From: Rhodoferax koreense
Lineage (GTDB): Bacteria; Pseudomonadota; Gammaproteobacteria; Burkholderiales; Burkholderiaceae_C
Direction of reading: 5' to 3'
Length of the DNA: 64,000 nt
Assembly: GCF_001955695.1 (NCBI RefSeq)
Contig: NZ_CP019236.1
Location: 1,178,001-1,242,000, forward strand
The position numbers and the translations under genes were made by a program. The notes beneath the pieces were generated by a model. That model saw only the letters and a program-made list of their open reading frames with translations, had not been told where the DNA came from and searched no databases. This document shows positions 46,784-57,616 of the stretch, one piece after another; position 1 is the stretch's first letter, and every line of letters starts with the position of its first letter.

Positions 46784-48078
46784 CACATGTTGGCCGGCAG
46801 CCAGACCACGATGCCGGGGAAGAACCATAGCAGCAGCACCATGAGGCACATCAGCAGGAAGAACGGGAACGTCACCCTGGCGATGTAGGTGATCTCCTTG
46901 CCGGTCATGCCTTGCAGCACGAACAGGTTGAAGCCCACCGGCGGCGTGATCTGCGCCATCTCGACCACGATCACGATGAAGATGCCGAACCACAGCAGGT
47001 CGATGTGCGCGGCCTGCACGGTCGGCAGGATCACGCCCATGGTCAGCACCACCATCGAGATGCCGTCGAGGAAGCAGCCGAGGATGATGTAGAAGATGGC
47101 CAGCGCGATGATCAGCATCAGCGGGCTCAGGCCCAGGCTGCCGACGTATTCCGCCAGGTGACGCGGCAGGCCGATGTAGCCCATGGCCAGCGTCAGGAAC
47201 GCCGCGCCGGCCAGGATCAGCGCGATCATGCAATACAGCCGCGTGGCGCCCAGCAGGGCGTCGCGGAAGCTCTGCCAACTCAGCGACTGCTGACAGGCCG
47301 ACAGGATCAACGAGCCGACCACGCCCACGGCGGCGGCCTCGGTGGCCGTGGCCAGGCCGCTGTAGATCGAACCCAGCACGCTGCCGATCAGCAGCATCAC
47401 CGGAATCAAATGGCGCGATTCGAAGAGCTTCTGCAGGAAGGTCATCTTTTCGCCCGACTTCGGGATCGCGCCCTTGTGCAGCAGCGCCCAGATGATGATG
47501 TAGCCCGAGAACAGGCCCGCCAGCAGCATGCCCGGAAACACCCCGGCAATGAACAGCTTGGAGATCGACACGTCGGCCGAGACGCCGTAGACGATCATGA
47601 TGATCGACGGTGGGATCAGCAGCCCGAGCGTGCCGGCGCCGGCCAACGAGCCGATGGTGATGTCTTCCGGATAACCACGCCGCGCGAGTTCGGGCAGGGT
47701 CATCTTGCCGATGGTGGCGCAGGTGGCGGCCGACGAGCCCGACACCGCGGCGAAGATCGTGCAGCCGATCACGTTGGTGTGCAGCAGGCTGCCGGGCAGC
47801 CGGCTGACCCAGGGCGCCAGGCCGCGGAACATGCTGTCGCTGAGTTTGGTGCGGAATAGGATCTCGCCCATCCAGATGAACAGGGGCAGGGCGGTCAAGG
47901 TCCAGCTGGAGGAGGAGCCCCAGATCGTGACGGCCATGGCGTCGCCCGCGGGCCGGGCGGAGAAAAGCTGCATGCCGATCCAGGCCACGCCCGAGAGCGT
48001 CAGCCCGATCCACACGCTGCTGCCCAGGATCACGAACAGCGTGCCGACGAGCAGTACGGTGATGGCGAGATCATTCAT
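46783..48078 (-). CDS. dctM: TRAP transporter large permease (DctM)
   Basis: 431 residues from ATG 48078, about 12 membrane helices. The family pattern is clear: VGLTLSGVAWIGM, FIWMGEILFRT, AVSGSSAATCATIGKMTLPEL, and GTLGLLIPPSIIMIVYG. It forms the main transport channel with the small permease and works with the periplasmic binding protein, driven by a sodium gradient. It overlaps the small permease gene by 8 nt and crcB by one base. Confidence 0.94.
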   Translation of the reverse strand: MNDLAITVLLVGTLFVILGSSVWIGLTLSGVAWIGMQLFSARPAGDAMAVTIWGSSSSWTLTALPLFIWMGEILFRTKLSDSMFRGLAPWVSRLPGSLLHTNVIGCTIFAAVSGSSAATCATIGKMTLPELARRGYPEDITIGSLAGAGTLGLLIPPSIIMIVYGVSADVSISKLFIAGVFPGMLLAGLFSGYIIIWALLHKGAIPKSGEKMTFLQKLFESRHLIPVMLLIGSVLGSIYSGLATATEAAAVGVVGSLILSACQQSLSWQSFRDALLGATRLYCMIALILAGAAFLTLAMGYIGLPRHLAEYVGSLGLSPLMLIIALAIFYIILGCFLDGISMVVLTMGVILPTVQAAHIDLLWFGIFIVIVVEMAQITPPVGFNLFVLQGMTGKEITYIARVTFPFFLLMCLMVLLLWFFPGIVVWLPANM

Positions 48079-48580
48079 TGTGCAGGGCCTCCGCGTTGTC
48101 GGCCACCACCCGTTGGCCGCGCAGCTCCATCACCCATTCGTCGATGAACGCGATGCACAGCACCACCGCCCCCACGGCCATGGAGAGCTGCGGAATCCAC
48201 AGCGGCGTGGCGTCGTTGCTGGTGGAAATGTCGTTGAAGGCATGCGACTGCCAGGCCAGCCGCACGGCATACCAGGCGAATAGGCCAGACAGCAGGATGG
48301 CCGCGGTCAGCGCCCAGATCTCCAGGCCGCGCTTGGCGCTGCCCTTGAGCTTGCCCAGCAGCAGCGTGACGCGGATGTGTTCGTTGTGCTTGAGCGTGTG
48401 GGCCAGCGCCAGGAAGCCGGCTGCGGCCATGCTGTAGCCGGCGTAGGCGTCGGCACCGGGCACGAGGAAGTTGAGCTGGCGTCCCAGGATGGACAGCAGA
48501 ACCATGACGAGCACGCCGATCATGGCCAGCGCCGCCAGCCAGGCCGCGCCGTCGTACAGGAAGTCCAATGTTTTACGCAT
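48071..48580 (-). CDS. dctQ: TRAP transporter small permease (DctQ)
   Basis: 169 residues from ATG 48580 (an in-frame ATG at 48613 adds a non-family segment). Four membrane helices, with the family landmarks ILGRQLNFLVPGADAYAGYSM, HTLKHNEHIRVTLLL and WIPQLSMAVGAVVLCIAF. It pairs with the large permease. The gene is 76 nt behind dctP. Confidence 0.92.
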   Translation of the reverse strand: MRKTLDFLYDGAAWLAALAMIGVLVMVLLSILGRQLNFLVPGADAYAGYSMAAAGFLALAHTLKHNEHIRVTLLLGKLKGSAKRGLEIWALTAAILLSGLFAWYAVRLAWQSHAFNDISTSNDATPLWIPQLSMAVGAVVLCIAFIDEWVMELRGQRVVADNAEALHNE

Positions 48581-48656
48581 GGTGTTTCTATTTCTGGATG
48601 AAAAACACCCCACAGCGCGGCCCAGGGCCGGCGTCTGCGGGGCGGGCCGGTCGGCG

Positions 48657-49622
48657 TTACTTCTGGAAGGCTTCGATCACACCCTTGCCTTCGGGGCCGG
48701 CCTTGTCGAGCCATTCCTTGAGCATGGTGTCGCCGACCTTCTTCATGTCCGCCTTGAGCGCGGCCGAGGGCGGCAGGATGTTCATGCCGTTCTTCTTCAA
48801 GAGGTCGATGGTGCGCGCGTTCTCGGCCTTGGAGGCGGCCCAGCCGCGGGTTTCGGCTTCGGCGCCTGCCTTGAGCACGGCCTCCTGCGTGGGCTTGTCG
48901 AGGGCGTCGAAAGCGGCCTTGTTGACCAGCACCGCATTCTTGGGCAACCAGGCCTGCGTGTCGTACCAGTACTTGATGTGTTCGTAGGTCTTGGTGTCGT
49001 AGCCGGTGGAGCCCGACGACATGTAGGACTCGATCACGCCGGTGGCCATGGCCTGCGACAGTTCTGCCGCCTGCACGGTGACGGGCTGCGCGCCCACGAG
49101 TTCGGCGATGCGGGCCGTGGCCGGGCTGTAGGCGCGCCACTTGATGCCCTTGAGATCGGCGGCGGAGGCCAGCGGCTTCTTGGAATAGATGCCTTGCGGA
49201 GGCCATGGCACGGAATAGAGCAGGAACATGCCTTGCTCGGCCAGCTTCTTCTCGAGCGCCGGCTTCTGCGCCTTGTACAGCTTCATCGCCGAGTCGTAGC
49301 TGTCGGCCAGGAAGGGCAGGCCGTCGGCACCGTAGGTCTGCCATTCGTTCTGGTAGTTGACGAGCAGGATCTCGCCCATCTGCGCCTGGCCGCCCTGCAC
49401 CGCGCGCTTGATCTCGGGCGCCTTGAACAGCGCCGCGTTGTTGTGCACGGTGATCTTGAGCTTGCCACCGCTGGCCTTGTCCACATCGGCGGCGAACTGA
49501 GTGATGTTTTCGGTGTGGAAGTTCGTCGCGGGATAGGCCGTGGGCAGGTCCCACTTGGTCTGCGCGATCGAGGCGCCGCCCGTGGCAATGGCCACGGCGG
49601 CGAGGGCGAGTTTGAATTTCAT
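48657..49622 (-). CDS. dctP: TRAP transporter periplasmic binding protein (DctP)
   Basis: 321 residues from ATG 49622 with GGAG upstream. Signal peptide of about 20 residues (ending SIAQ). The mature protein has the DctP fold: WDLPTAYPATNFHTENITQF, the helix ending QAQMGEILLVNYQNEW, and the carboxylate-binding Arg in LKGIKWRAYSPATARI followed by AELSQAMATGVIESYMSS. Ligands of DctP proteins are mostly carboxylates. First gene of the TRAP-crcB operon. Confidence 0.93.
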   Translation of the reverse strand: MKFKLALAAVAIATGGASIAQTKWDLPTAYPATNFHTENITQFAADVDKASGGKLKITVHNNAALFKAPEIKRAVQGGQAQMGEILLVNYQNEWQTYGADGLPFLADSYDSAMKLYKAQKPALEKKLAEQGMFLLYSVPWPPQGIYSKKPLASAADLKGIKWRAYSPATARIAELVGAQPVTVQAAELSQAMATGVIESYMSSGSTGYDTKTYEHIKYWYDTQAWLPKNAVLVNKAAFDALDKPTQEAVLKAGAEAETRGWAASKAENARTIDLLKKNGMNILPPSAALKADMKKVGDTMLKEWLDKAGPEGKGVIEAFQK

Positions 49623-49749
49623 GGGGGCTCCAGGCAGGTCAGGGGTCAAAGAAAACAGCGAACGCAGCGGGTTCGAGTTGCGTGTGGCAAGGCCATGCAA
49701 ATATCGCGCCCTGTGCGCGGTTGTAACCGAAAAAAGGCCGAGGTCCGCA

Positions 49750-51516
49750 TCACCGGTGCCGCCGTGCCAGCGGCTGCCATGCGTCAACGGCGGCCAGCAC
49801 GGTCTGCATCTGCACGGTGTGGGCCAGGCGGAAGGCATCGCCGTCCACGGTTTCGTCGGGGTATTCGGTGATCAACGTCACGGGCGCACCGGGGCGGTCG
49901 ACTTCGCTCACGGTGCAGGCCATGCCGTGCCGGATGGCGAACGGGATCGGCCCCGCGTGGCGCTCGTACAGCGCCATCTGCCGCTGGTTGAACGCCAGCA
50001 GGCCGGGCACGCGGGCCAGCGCCGCGCTGACGTGTTCGAGCAGGGCCTCGGCTTCGGCCTGCCAGCCGGCGTGGTGGCGCAGGATCAGGAAGAAGCCCTT
50101 GGGGATGGTCCACAGCTCGAAGCCACGCGGCACGTAGCCCGAGAAAGGGCGGGTCCACTCGTGCGCGGGATAGCCGTGCAGGTTCACATGCAGCTGCGCC
50201 CCCGACAGGGCCAGGCCCTGATGGCGCGCCTCCCGTTCATGGAAAGGAGGCTGGTCCCGGTACTCGATGTCGTCGCCGAGCGCGCTATAGCGTGCGGCAT
50301 GGTGCATGTGGGACGCATGCTGCAGGCGAAGTTCGCGGTGGAGCGCGTAGCCGTCGGGGTTCTCCAGCGGGATCAGCGCGAAGTGCGCGTCGGCCCGGGT
50401 GTGCAGCACCTGGGCCGCGCGCAGCGCACCGACCACGCCCGAGGTCTCGTTGGCATGTTGTCCTCCGCTGATGAGTACCGGCGCCGAAGCGCCCTGGCGG
50501 TAGAGCCCCGCGACCGCTCGCCCCTGCAGGCTCCTGGCCGTGAAGGCCTCGCCGCCAAGCTGCCCCATGCAGGCTGCGATGCGCTCGGGCGAGAGCGGGT
50601 CGCCCACCAGTTCGAGGGCCACGTCGGCTTCCGGCTGGGCCCGGCCGCACAGGTCCTGCGCCGGTGCATCAAAACGGTTGTGCGAGATGCGCAGGCGTGC
50701 TGCATATCGGCTCGCCCGGATGTCGGGCACGATCTGGCCGGGCTGCAAGCGGCGGTCCTGCGCGGCGCGGCCGGAGCGGCGCTGGAACATTTCGAGCAGC
50801 GAGAAATACAGGTCCTCGTGCAGCGCCTCGAAGCTGCTGATGGTTTCGTGCCCCACCGCCGTGCGGTGCTCAATGCCGGGCATGTCGACCCGGATGTCGA
50901 GGCGTTCGAAATACGGCTCGCGCGCGGGCCAGGCGTGGGCGTCCACGCAGCGCAAGGCCTCCTCGAAGAGCTGCTGGACATCGGTGGCGCAGGCGGCATC
51001 GATGGCGGGCGTGTCGCTGCCCGGCTTTGTCGCGCGCAGCCAGCCCGTGGGCGACAGGTGCGTCAGGCCCTGCGGATCGGTGTGCAGCCGGTTCGGGGCG
51101 AACACCGTGGTTTCGCTGCGACCGCCGTCCTGGTGGGTGCACACCAGGTGGTAGTGCAGGTCCGCCCCGCCGGCCACCAAGTCGAGTCGGCAGTGCGCCA
51201 GCAGCGCGGCCAGCGGATAGGCCTCCTGCAGGAAGCGCTGCGGCAGCGCCTGCGCATGGACCGGATAGGTCAGCTTAACGGCGGCCAGCGTGCTGGCCTC
51301 GACCTCTTCGAGGACATGGAAGACCAGCGGCTTGTAGGCGCTGCGCAGCTGTGCCGACACCCCGGCCTCGGCCAGCCTTCGCTCGGCGGCGCGGCGTGCG
51401 GCCACGCCTTCGAACAGCCAGCCCTCGATGCGCGAACCGCGCCATGCGGGTTGCGTGAACTGCTGCACCCATTCGTCGAGGGTGCGGGGGAAGGTGGTGT
51501 CGATCAGCGTGGTCAT
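49750..51516 (-). CDS. M14-family zinc carboxypeptidase
   Basis: 588 residues from ATG 51516, overlapping the permease stop by one base. The M14 catalytic domain is in the C-terminal half: zinc ligands His354 and Glu357 in SGGQHANETSG, the downstream NPDGYALHREL with substrate-binding residues, the third zinc His in HVNLHGYPAHEW, and a late Glu in LITEYPDET. The N-terminal 300 residues are not a recognised domain. No signal peptide, so it should be cytoplasmic and could process peptides brought in by the ABC transporter of the same operon. Confidence 0.85.
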   Translation of the reverse strand: MTTLIDTTFPRTLDEWVQQFTQPAWRGSRIEGWLFEGVAARRAAERRLAEAGVSAQLRSAYKPLVFHVLEEVEASTLAAVKLTYPVHAQALPQRFLQEAYPLAALLAHCRLDLVAGGADLHYHLVCTHQDGGRSETTVFAPNRLHTDPQGLTHLSPTGWLRATKPGSDTPAIDAACATDVQQLFEEALRCVDAHAWPAREPYFERLDIRVDMPGIEHRTAVGHETISSFEALHEDLYFSLLEMFQRRSGRAAQDRRLQPGQIVPDIRASRYAARLRISHNRFDAPAQDLCGRAQPEADVALELVGDPLSPERIAACMGQLGGEAFTARSLQGRAVAGLYRQGASAPVLISGGQHANETSGVVGALRAAQVLHTRADAHFALIPLENPDGYALHRELRLQHASHMHHAARYSALGDDIEYRDQPPFHEREARHQGLALSGAQLHVNLHGYPAHEWTRPFSGYVPRGFELWTIPKGFFLILRHHAGWQAEAEALLEHVSAALARVPGLLAFNQRQMALYERHAGPIPFAIRHGMACTVSEVDRPGAPVTLITEYPDETVDGDAFRLAHTVQMQTVLAAVDAWQPLARRHR

Positions 51517-52388
51517 CAGGGCTTTCCGGTCGGGTCGATGCGGTCGCGCAGCCAGTCGCCGAGCAGGTTCAGCCCCAGCACGGTCAGCATGATGGCCACG
51601 CCGGGGAACACGCTGATCCACCACGCGGTCTGCATGTAGGTCCGGCCATCGGCCAGCATGCCGCCCCAGCTCGGGATCAGCGGATCGACACCCAGGCCGA
51701 GGAAGGTCAGGCTCGATTCGAGCAGGATGTTGTTGGCCACGTTGAGTGTCATCAGGATGATCACCGGGCCGATGATGTTGGGCAGGATGTGGTGGCGAAC
51801 CATGGCCAGGTCGCCCACGCCGAACGCGCGCGCGGCCTGCACGAACTCGCGCTCGCGCACCTGCAGCACCATGCCGCGCACCAGCCGCGCGAACTGCACC
51901 CATTGCGAGATGACCATGAACAGGATGATGTTGAACAGCCCGCCGCCGAGGATGGAGATGAAGGTCAGCGCGATCAGGATGAAGGGCAGGGCGAGCTGCA
52001 CGTCCACGCAGCGCATCAGCAGCATGTCCCAGAAGCCGCGGTAGTAACCGGCCACCAGGCCGATGGTGATGCCGAGGATGGATGCGCCGAGCACCGAGGT
52101 GAAGCCCACCAGCAGCGAGATGCGGCCGCCCACCAGCACGCGCGCGAGCACGTCGCGGCCCAGGGGATCGGCCCCGAGTGGATGGGCCCAATCGGTGAAG
52201 GGCCGGGTCAGGCGTGCGCCGAGGTCCATGGCTGCGCCGCCGTCCGGGAAGAGCCAGGGCGACAGCAGCACCAGCGCGAGCATGGCGCCGGTGAGCAGCA
52301 CACCGAGGATGAATTCGAGCGAACGCCAGGGCAGGCCGCGCGATGTTTTTCGTGCCGTGTCCAGGGCAGGTGATTGCATGGGCTTCAC
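51516..52388 (-). CDS. dipeptide/oligopeptide ABC transporter permease, DppC type
   Basis: 290 residues from ATG 52388 (ATGA overlap with the upstream permease). Six membrane helices; N-terminal OppC-type extension. The EAA loop that docks the ATPase is EFVQAARAFGVGDLAMVRHHILPN. HPLGADPLGRDVLARVLVGGRISL is diagnostic of the DppC/OppC branch. Pairs with the DppB-type permease. Confidence 0.94.
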   Translation of the reverse strand: MKPMQSPALDTARKTSRGLPWRSLEFILGVLLTGAMLALVLLSPWLFPDGGAAMDLGARLTRPFTDWAHPLGADPLGRDVLARVLVGGRISLLVGFTSVLGASILGITIGLVAGYYRGFWDMLLMRCVDVQLALPFILIALTFISILGGGLFNIILFMVISQWVQFARLVRGMVLQVREREFVQAARAFGVGDLAMVRHHILPNIIGPVIILMTLNVANNILLESSLTFLGLGVDPLIPSWGGMLADGRTYMQTAWWISVFPGVAIMLTVLGLNLLGDWLRDRIDPTGKP

Positions 52389-53308
52389 TTGGTGCGGATA
52401 CGTGGATCGACCAGGCCGTAGGCGATGTCGACCAGCAGGTTGACGGCCACGATCATCACCGACAACACGGTAACGGTGCCCTGCAGCACCGGGTAGTCGC
52501 GGCTGGCGATGGCTTCGAAGGCGAGCGTGCCCAGGCCGGGCCAGTTGAACACGCGCTCCACCACCACGATGCCGCCAATGAGGTTGCCGAACTGCAGGCC
52601 GATGTAGGTGATGAGCGGGATCGCGCAGTTACGCAGCGCGTGTTTGTACAGCACGACGCGGTCCTTCAGGCCCTTGGCGCGCGCCACCATGATGTATTGC
52701 GCCGACAGTGTCTCCAGCATGGCCGTGCGCACCAGCCGCACGTTGGTGGCCGAGAGGATGATGGCCATGGTCAGCGCGGGCATCACCAGGCTGGCCGGGC
52801 CGTCCCAGCCCGAGGGCGGCAGGATCGGGAAGGTGATGGCCAGCAGCAGTACCAGCATGATGGCCAGCCAGAAGTTGGGGAATGACAGGCCGACCAGCGA
52901 CACGATGCGGATGAGCTGGTCGATGCCCTTGCCCTTGTGCACCGCAGCCTGGATGCCCAGCGGCACCGAGACCAGCACCGACACGCCCAGCGAGACGAGC
53001 GCGAGTGCGAGCGTGGCCGGCAGGGCGTCGGCGATGAGTTTGGAGACCGGCGTGCCGCCCATGAAGCTCTTGCCGAAATCACCCACCACCGCGCCGCGCA
53101 GGAACTCCGCATACTGCACGAGGAAGGGGCGTTCCAGGCCCAGGCCCTTGCGGATGTTGGCCAGGTCTTCCTCTGTCACGCTGCCAGCGCCCTGGCTCAG
53201 CATCAGCGCCGGATCGCCCGAGAGCCGGATCGCATAGGAGACGAACAGCGTCACCACCAGGACGACGAAGATCGCCTGGAGGAACCGCTTGAGGAGGAAG
53301 CCGCTCAT
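52385..53308 (-). CDS. dipeptide/oligopeptide ABC transporter permease, DppB type
   Basis: 307 residues from ATG 53308. The start MSGFLLKRFLQAIFVVLVVTL is typical of DppB. Six membrane helices and the EAA loop YIMVARAKGLKDRVVLYKHALRN. It lies 127 bp downstream of the binding-protein gene, with a REP-like hairpin in between that may lower its expression relative to the binding protein. Confidence 0.94.
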   Translation of the reverse strand: MSGFLLKRFLQAIFVVLVVTLFVSYAIRLSGDPALMLSQGAGSVTEEDLANIRKGLGLERPFLVQYAEFLRGAVVGDFGKSFMGGTPVSKLIADALPATLALALVSLGVSVLVSVPLGIQAAVHKGKGIDQLIRIVSLVGLSFPNFWLAIMLVLLLAITFPILPPSGWDGPASLVMPALTMAIILSATNVRLVRTAMLETLSAQYIMVARAKGLKDRVVLYKHALRNCAIPLITYIGLQFGNLIGGIVVVERVFNWPGLGTLAFEAIASRDYPVLQGTVTVLSVMIVAVNLLVDIAYGLVDPRIRTK

Positions 53309-53359
53309 GGATTAGAAGTGGGGGCGCGTTTGGATGGAGGCCGTGAGATGACCGTCTGG

Positions 53360-53391
53360 CTGAGCCCGTCGAAGCCCTTCGACGAGCTCAG
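53360..53391. repeat. REP-like hairpin between binding-protein and permease genes
   Basis: A 15-bp stem with one mismatch (CTGAGCCCGTCGAAG at 53360-53374 and CTTCGACGAGCTCAG at 53377-53391) and a 2-nt loop, followed by GGCGAACGG. Shares sequence with the element at 31053-31122. No T-tract, so it is more likely an mRNA-stabilising or nuclease-stalling structure than an intrinsic terminator. Confidence 0.7.
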
Positions 53392-53435
53392 GGCGAACGG
53401 CGTTGACGCGACGTCATGGGTTGAATGTCCGGCGT

Positions 53436-54959
53436 TCACTCCACCGTCGCATCCACGAAGCGGAAGCGCCCATCGGCCGGCAGCGCCAGGTTCTTCGCGC
53501 GCTTGTTCAGCCCGTAGATGGTGTTCAGGCTGTACAGCGGCATCTCCAAGGCCTGGTCGGCGACGTAGCGGCCGATCTCCTGCAGCGTGGTCTTGCGTGC
53601 GGCCTGGTCCCAGGTGTTGCGCTGGGTGTGCAGCAGGGCGTTGAGCTTGGCGTCGTCGTCGAACGGGTTCCAGCGCTGCTTGGTGTAATACATCGAATAC
53701 GCGGTGTTGTCGTAGTCGAAGGTCCAGCCGCCCCACTGGTTCTGCCACATCTCGCCGGTCTTGCCGCTCGGGATGATGTCATTGAGCAGCACGTTGGTGT
53801 CGTAGGGCTTGAGCGAAGCGGTGATGCCCACGCCCTGCAGGTAGCTGGCCACGGCCTGGGCCACCTCGCGGAAGTTGCTGTCCGAACCGCGGAAGTCGAT
53901 CTGGATCGTGCTGCCCGGCTTCACGCCGGCCTTCTGCAGCATGGCCTTGGCCTGCGCCGGGTTGAACGGCAACGGCTTCAGTGCCGGGTCGTAGCCGAAG
54001 GACAGCTCACCCTGGAAGCTCGCGATCGGCTTGGCGTTGCCCAGCAGGATGGTCTTGATGATGGCGTCGCGGTCCACGGCCATGGTCAGCGCCTTGCGCA
54101 CTTCCCTGTCCTTCATGATGCCGCGCTGCGTGTTGTAGCGCATGGCCAGGGCCACGGGGCCGTCCATGCTCTGCACGGCGAGCTTCGGGTCCTTCTTCAG
54201 CGTGTCGATCATCGCCAGCGGAATCTGATTGGCCACGTCGATGCGGCCGGCCTGCAGTTCCGCGGCCTGGGTGGCCGGCTCGGTGATGAAGCGGTAGTTG
54301 AGGTTGTCGACCTTGGGCGCGCCACCCCAATAGTCGGCATTCTTCGTGAACGACAGACTGACCTTGGGCTTGTATTCGGCGAACTTGAACGGGCCGGTGC
54401 CCACCGGGTTGGCACCGAAGTAGGCGCTGCCTTTCTCCGTGATGTATTTGGGCGGCACGATCATCGCGCCGTAGCCGGCCAGCTTCGTCAGCAGCACCGG
54501 GTCGGGGCTTTTCATGACGAAGTCCACGGTGGTCGGGTTCACCACCACGACCTTTTCGATCGCGTTGTAGTTCGACTGCTGCGGGCCCTTCTTGCCTTCC
54601 TCGCCGAGCAGTCGGTCGAAAGTGAACTTCACGGCCTCGGCGTCGAAGGGCTCGCCGTTGTGGAACTTCACGCCGGTGCGCAGGGTGAAGCGCAGCTTCG
54701 TGTTCTTGTCCAGGAACTCCCACTTGGTGGCCAAGCCCGGCACGAGTTTCATGTCGGGCGTGCGCATGATCAGGCCATCGAAGACCTGGCTGCCCACCGC
54801 ACCCCACGAGACCAGGAAGGTAGCGATCGGGTCCCAGTTGCCCGGGTCCTGGTGAATCGCCACGTTGAGCGTGCCGGCGGCTTGGGCACTGGGCGTCAAC
54901 AGGGTCGCAAGCGCCAGGCTGCTGGCGGCGATCAGGGTCTTAAGTTGGAAAGGCTTCAT
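53436..54959 (-). CDS. ABC transporter periplasmic dipeptide/oligopeptide-binding protein (SBP family 5)
   Basis: 507 residues from ATG 54959. Signal peptide of about 27 residues (ALATLLTPSAQA-A). Family 5 features: LNVAIHQDPGNWDPIAT, LVPGLATKWEFLDKNTKLRF, LRTGVKFHNGEPFDAEAVKF, and GTGPFKFAEYKP. Binds peptides or other small ligands (glutathione, nickel and opines are alternatives in this family). Lies between the fused ATPase gene and the permeases. Confidence 0.94.
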   Translation of the reverse strand: MKPFQLKTLIAASSLALATLLTPSAQAAGTLNVAIHQDPGNWDPIATFLVSWGAVGSQVFDGLIMRTPDMKLVPGLATKWEFLDKNTKLRFTLRTGVKFHNGEPFDAEAVKFTFDRLLGEEGKKGPQQSNYNAIEKVVVVNPTTVDFVMKSPDPVLLTKLAGYGAMIVPPKYITEKGSAYFGANPVGTGPFKFAEYKPKVSLSFTKNADYWGGAPKVDNLNYRFITEPATQAAELQAGRIDVANQIPLAMIDTLKKDPKLAVQSMDGPVALAMRYNTQRGIMKDREVRKALTMAVDRDAIIKTILLGNAKPIASFQGELSFGYDPALKPLPFNPAQAKAMLQKAGVKPGSTIQIDFRGSDSNFREVAQAVASYLQGVGITASLKPYDTNVLLNDIIPSGKTGEMWQNQWGGWTFDYDNTAYSMYYTKQRWNPFDDDAKLNALLHTQRNTWDQAARKTTLQEIGRYVADQALEMPLYSLNTIYGLNKRAKNLALPADGRFRFVDATVE

Positions 54960-54987
54960 GTTTCTTTCTCTGTGGTGCCGGTGGGAA

Positions 54988-56865
<1,878 letters not shown>

Positions 56866-56962
56866 TGCTGCGGTAACTCCGGTTTCAGCGAGGACAGCTT
56901 TGGCCGCCCCATGCAAGGAAAGAATACGCACATGACGTGCAGGTATAAAGATTGTGCCGCGC

Positions 56963-56985
56963 ATTTTGTCGCAACGTCACAAAAT
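56963..56985. promoter_or_regulatory. candidate operator between ABC and hydantoinase operons
   Basis: Inverted repeat ATTTTGT (56963-56969) and ACAAAAT (56979-56985) with a 9-nt spacer, in the 195-bp divergent spacer. Two AAATTGT copies (56982-56988, 56993-56999) and one ACAATTT (57013-57019) follow. Symmetry and site suit the dimeric winged-helix regulator encoded next door, but no binding is shown. TACAAT at 57012-57017 may be the -10 box of that regulator's gene. Confidence 0.4.
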
Positions 56986-57060
56986 TGTCGATAAATTGTT
57001 GGCTAACTCTCTACAATTTCAGGAATCGAGCGTCCCACCACCCGAACCGGAGGCAATTTG

Positions 57061-57609
57061 ATGGCCCCTAGATCCACCGCGCAACCCGCCGCGCCCAGGG
57101 CTGCGGGCAAGCCGCCCATCGTTTCGTCCGCGCACCTGGTGTCGCCGCGCAGCGCCGAGATGAGTGAGTTCGAATTCGGCCTGATCGTGGCCAACAATGC
57201 CTTCAACCGCTGGATCGTGCATTGCATGAGCGCCGCCGGCCTGAAGGACCTGACGCCGCTGGACGTGCTCGTGCTGCACCACGTGACGCACCGCGCGCGC
57301 GACAAGCGGCTGGCCGACATCTGCTTCATCATGAATGTGGAAGACACCCATCTCATCAACTACGCGCTGAAGAAGCTGCAGGGCCTGGGCGTGGTGGCAT
57401 CGAGCAAGAACGGCAAGGAAGTGACCTATGCCTCCACCGAGCAGGGCAATGCCTATGTGCAGCGCTACCGCGAGATCCGCGAGTCCTGCCTGATGGATGC
57501 AATGAATCTGGACGACGGCCTGAACCGCGACGTGGGCGAACTGGCGCGGCTGCTGCGCATTCTGTCCGGTGCCTACGACCAGGCGGCCCGCTCGGCCGCG
57601 TCGCTGTAG
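57061..57609 (+). CDS. winged-helix (MarR-like) transcriptional regulator
   Basis: 182 residues from ATG 57061 with GGAGG 7 nt upstream. A Pro/Ala-rich N-terminus of about 35 residues is followed by a winged-helix domain of MarR type: LTPLDVLVLHHVTHRARDKRLADICFIM as the first helices, VEDTHLINYALKKLQGLGVV as recognition helix, and a wing with SKNGKEVTYASTEQG. Probably controls the racemase and hydantoinase genes behind it, and perhaps the divergent transporter. Confidence 0.85.
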   Translation: MAPRSTAQPAAPRAAGKPPIVSSAHLVSPRSAEMSEFEFGLIVANNAFNRWIVHCMSAAGLKDLTPLDVLVLHHVTHRARDKRLADICFIMNVEDTHLINYALKKLQGLGVVASSKNGKEVTYASTEQGNAYVQRYREIRESCLMDAMNLDDGLNRDVGELARLLRILSGAYDQAARSAASL

Positions 57610-57616
57610 GAGGCGA

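Noticed and set aside
49623..49749. Fluoride riboswitch or intrinsic terminator before dctP
   Set aside because: The conserved fluoride-aptamer blocks are absent, and the A-tract at 49730-49735 has no convincing stem beside it.
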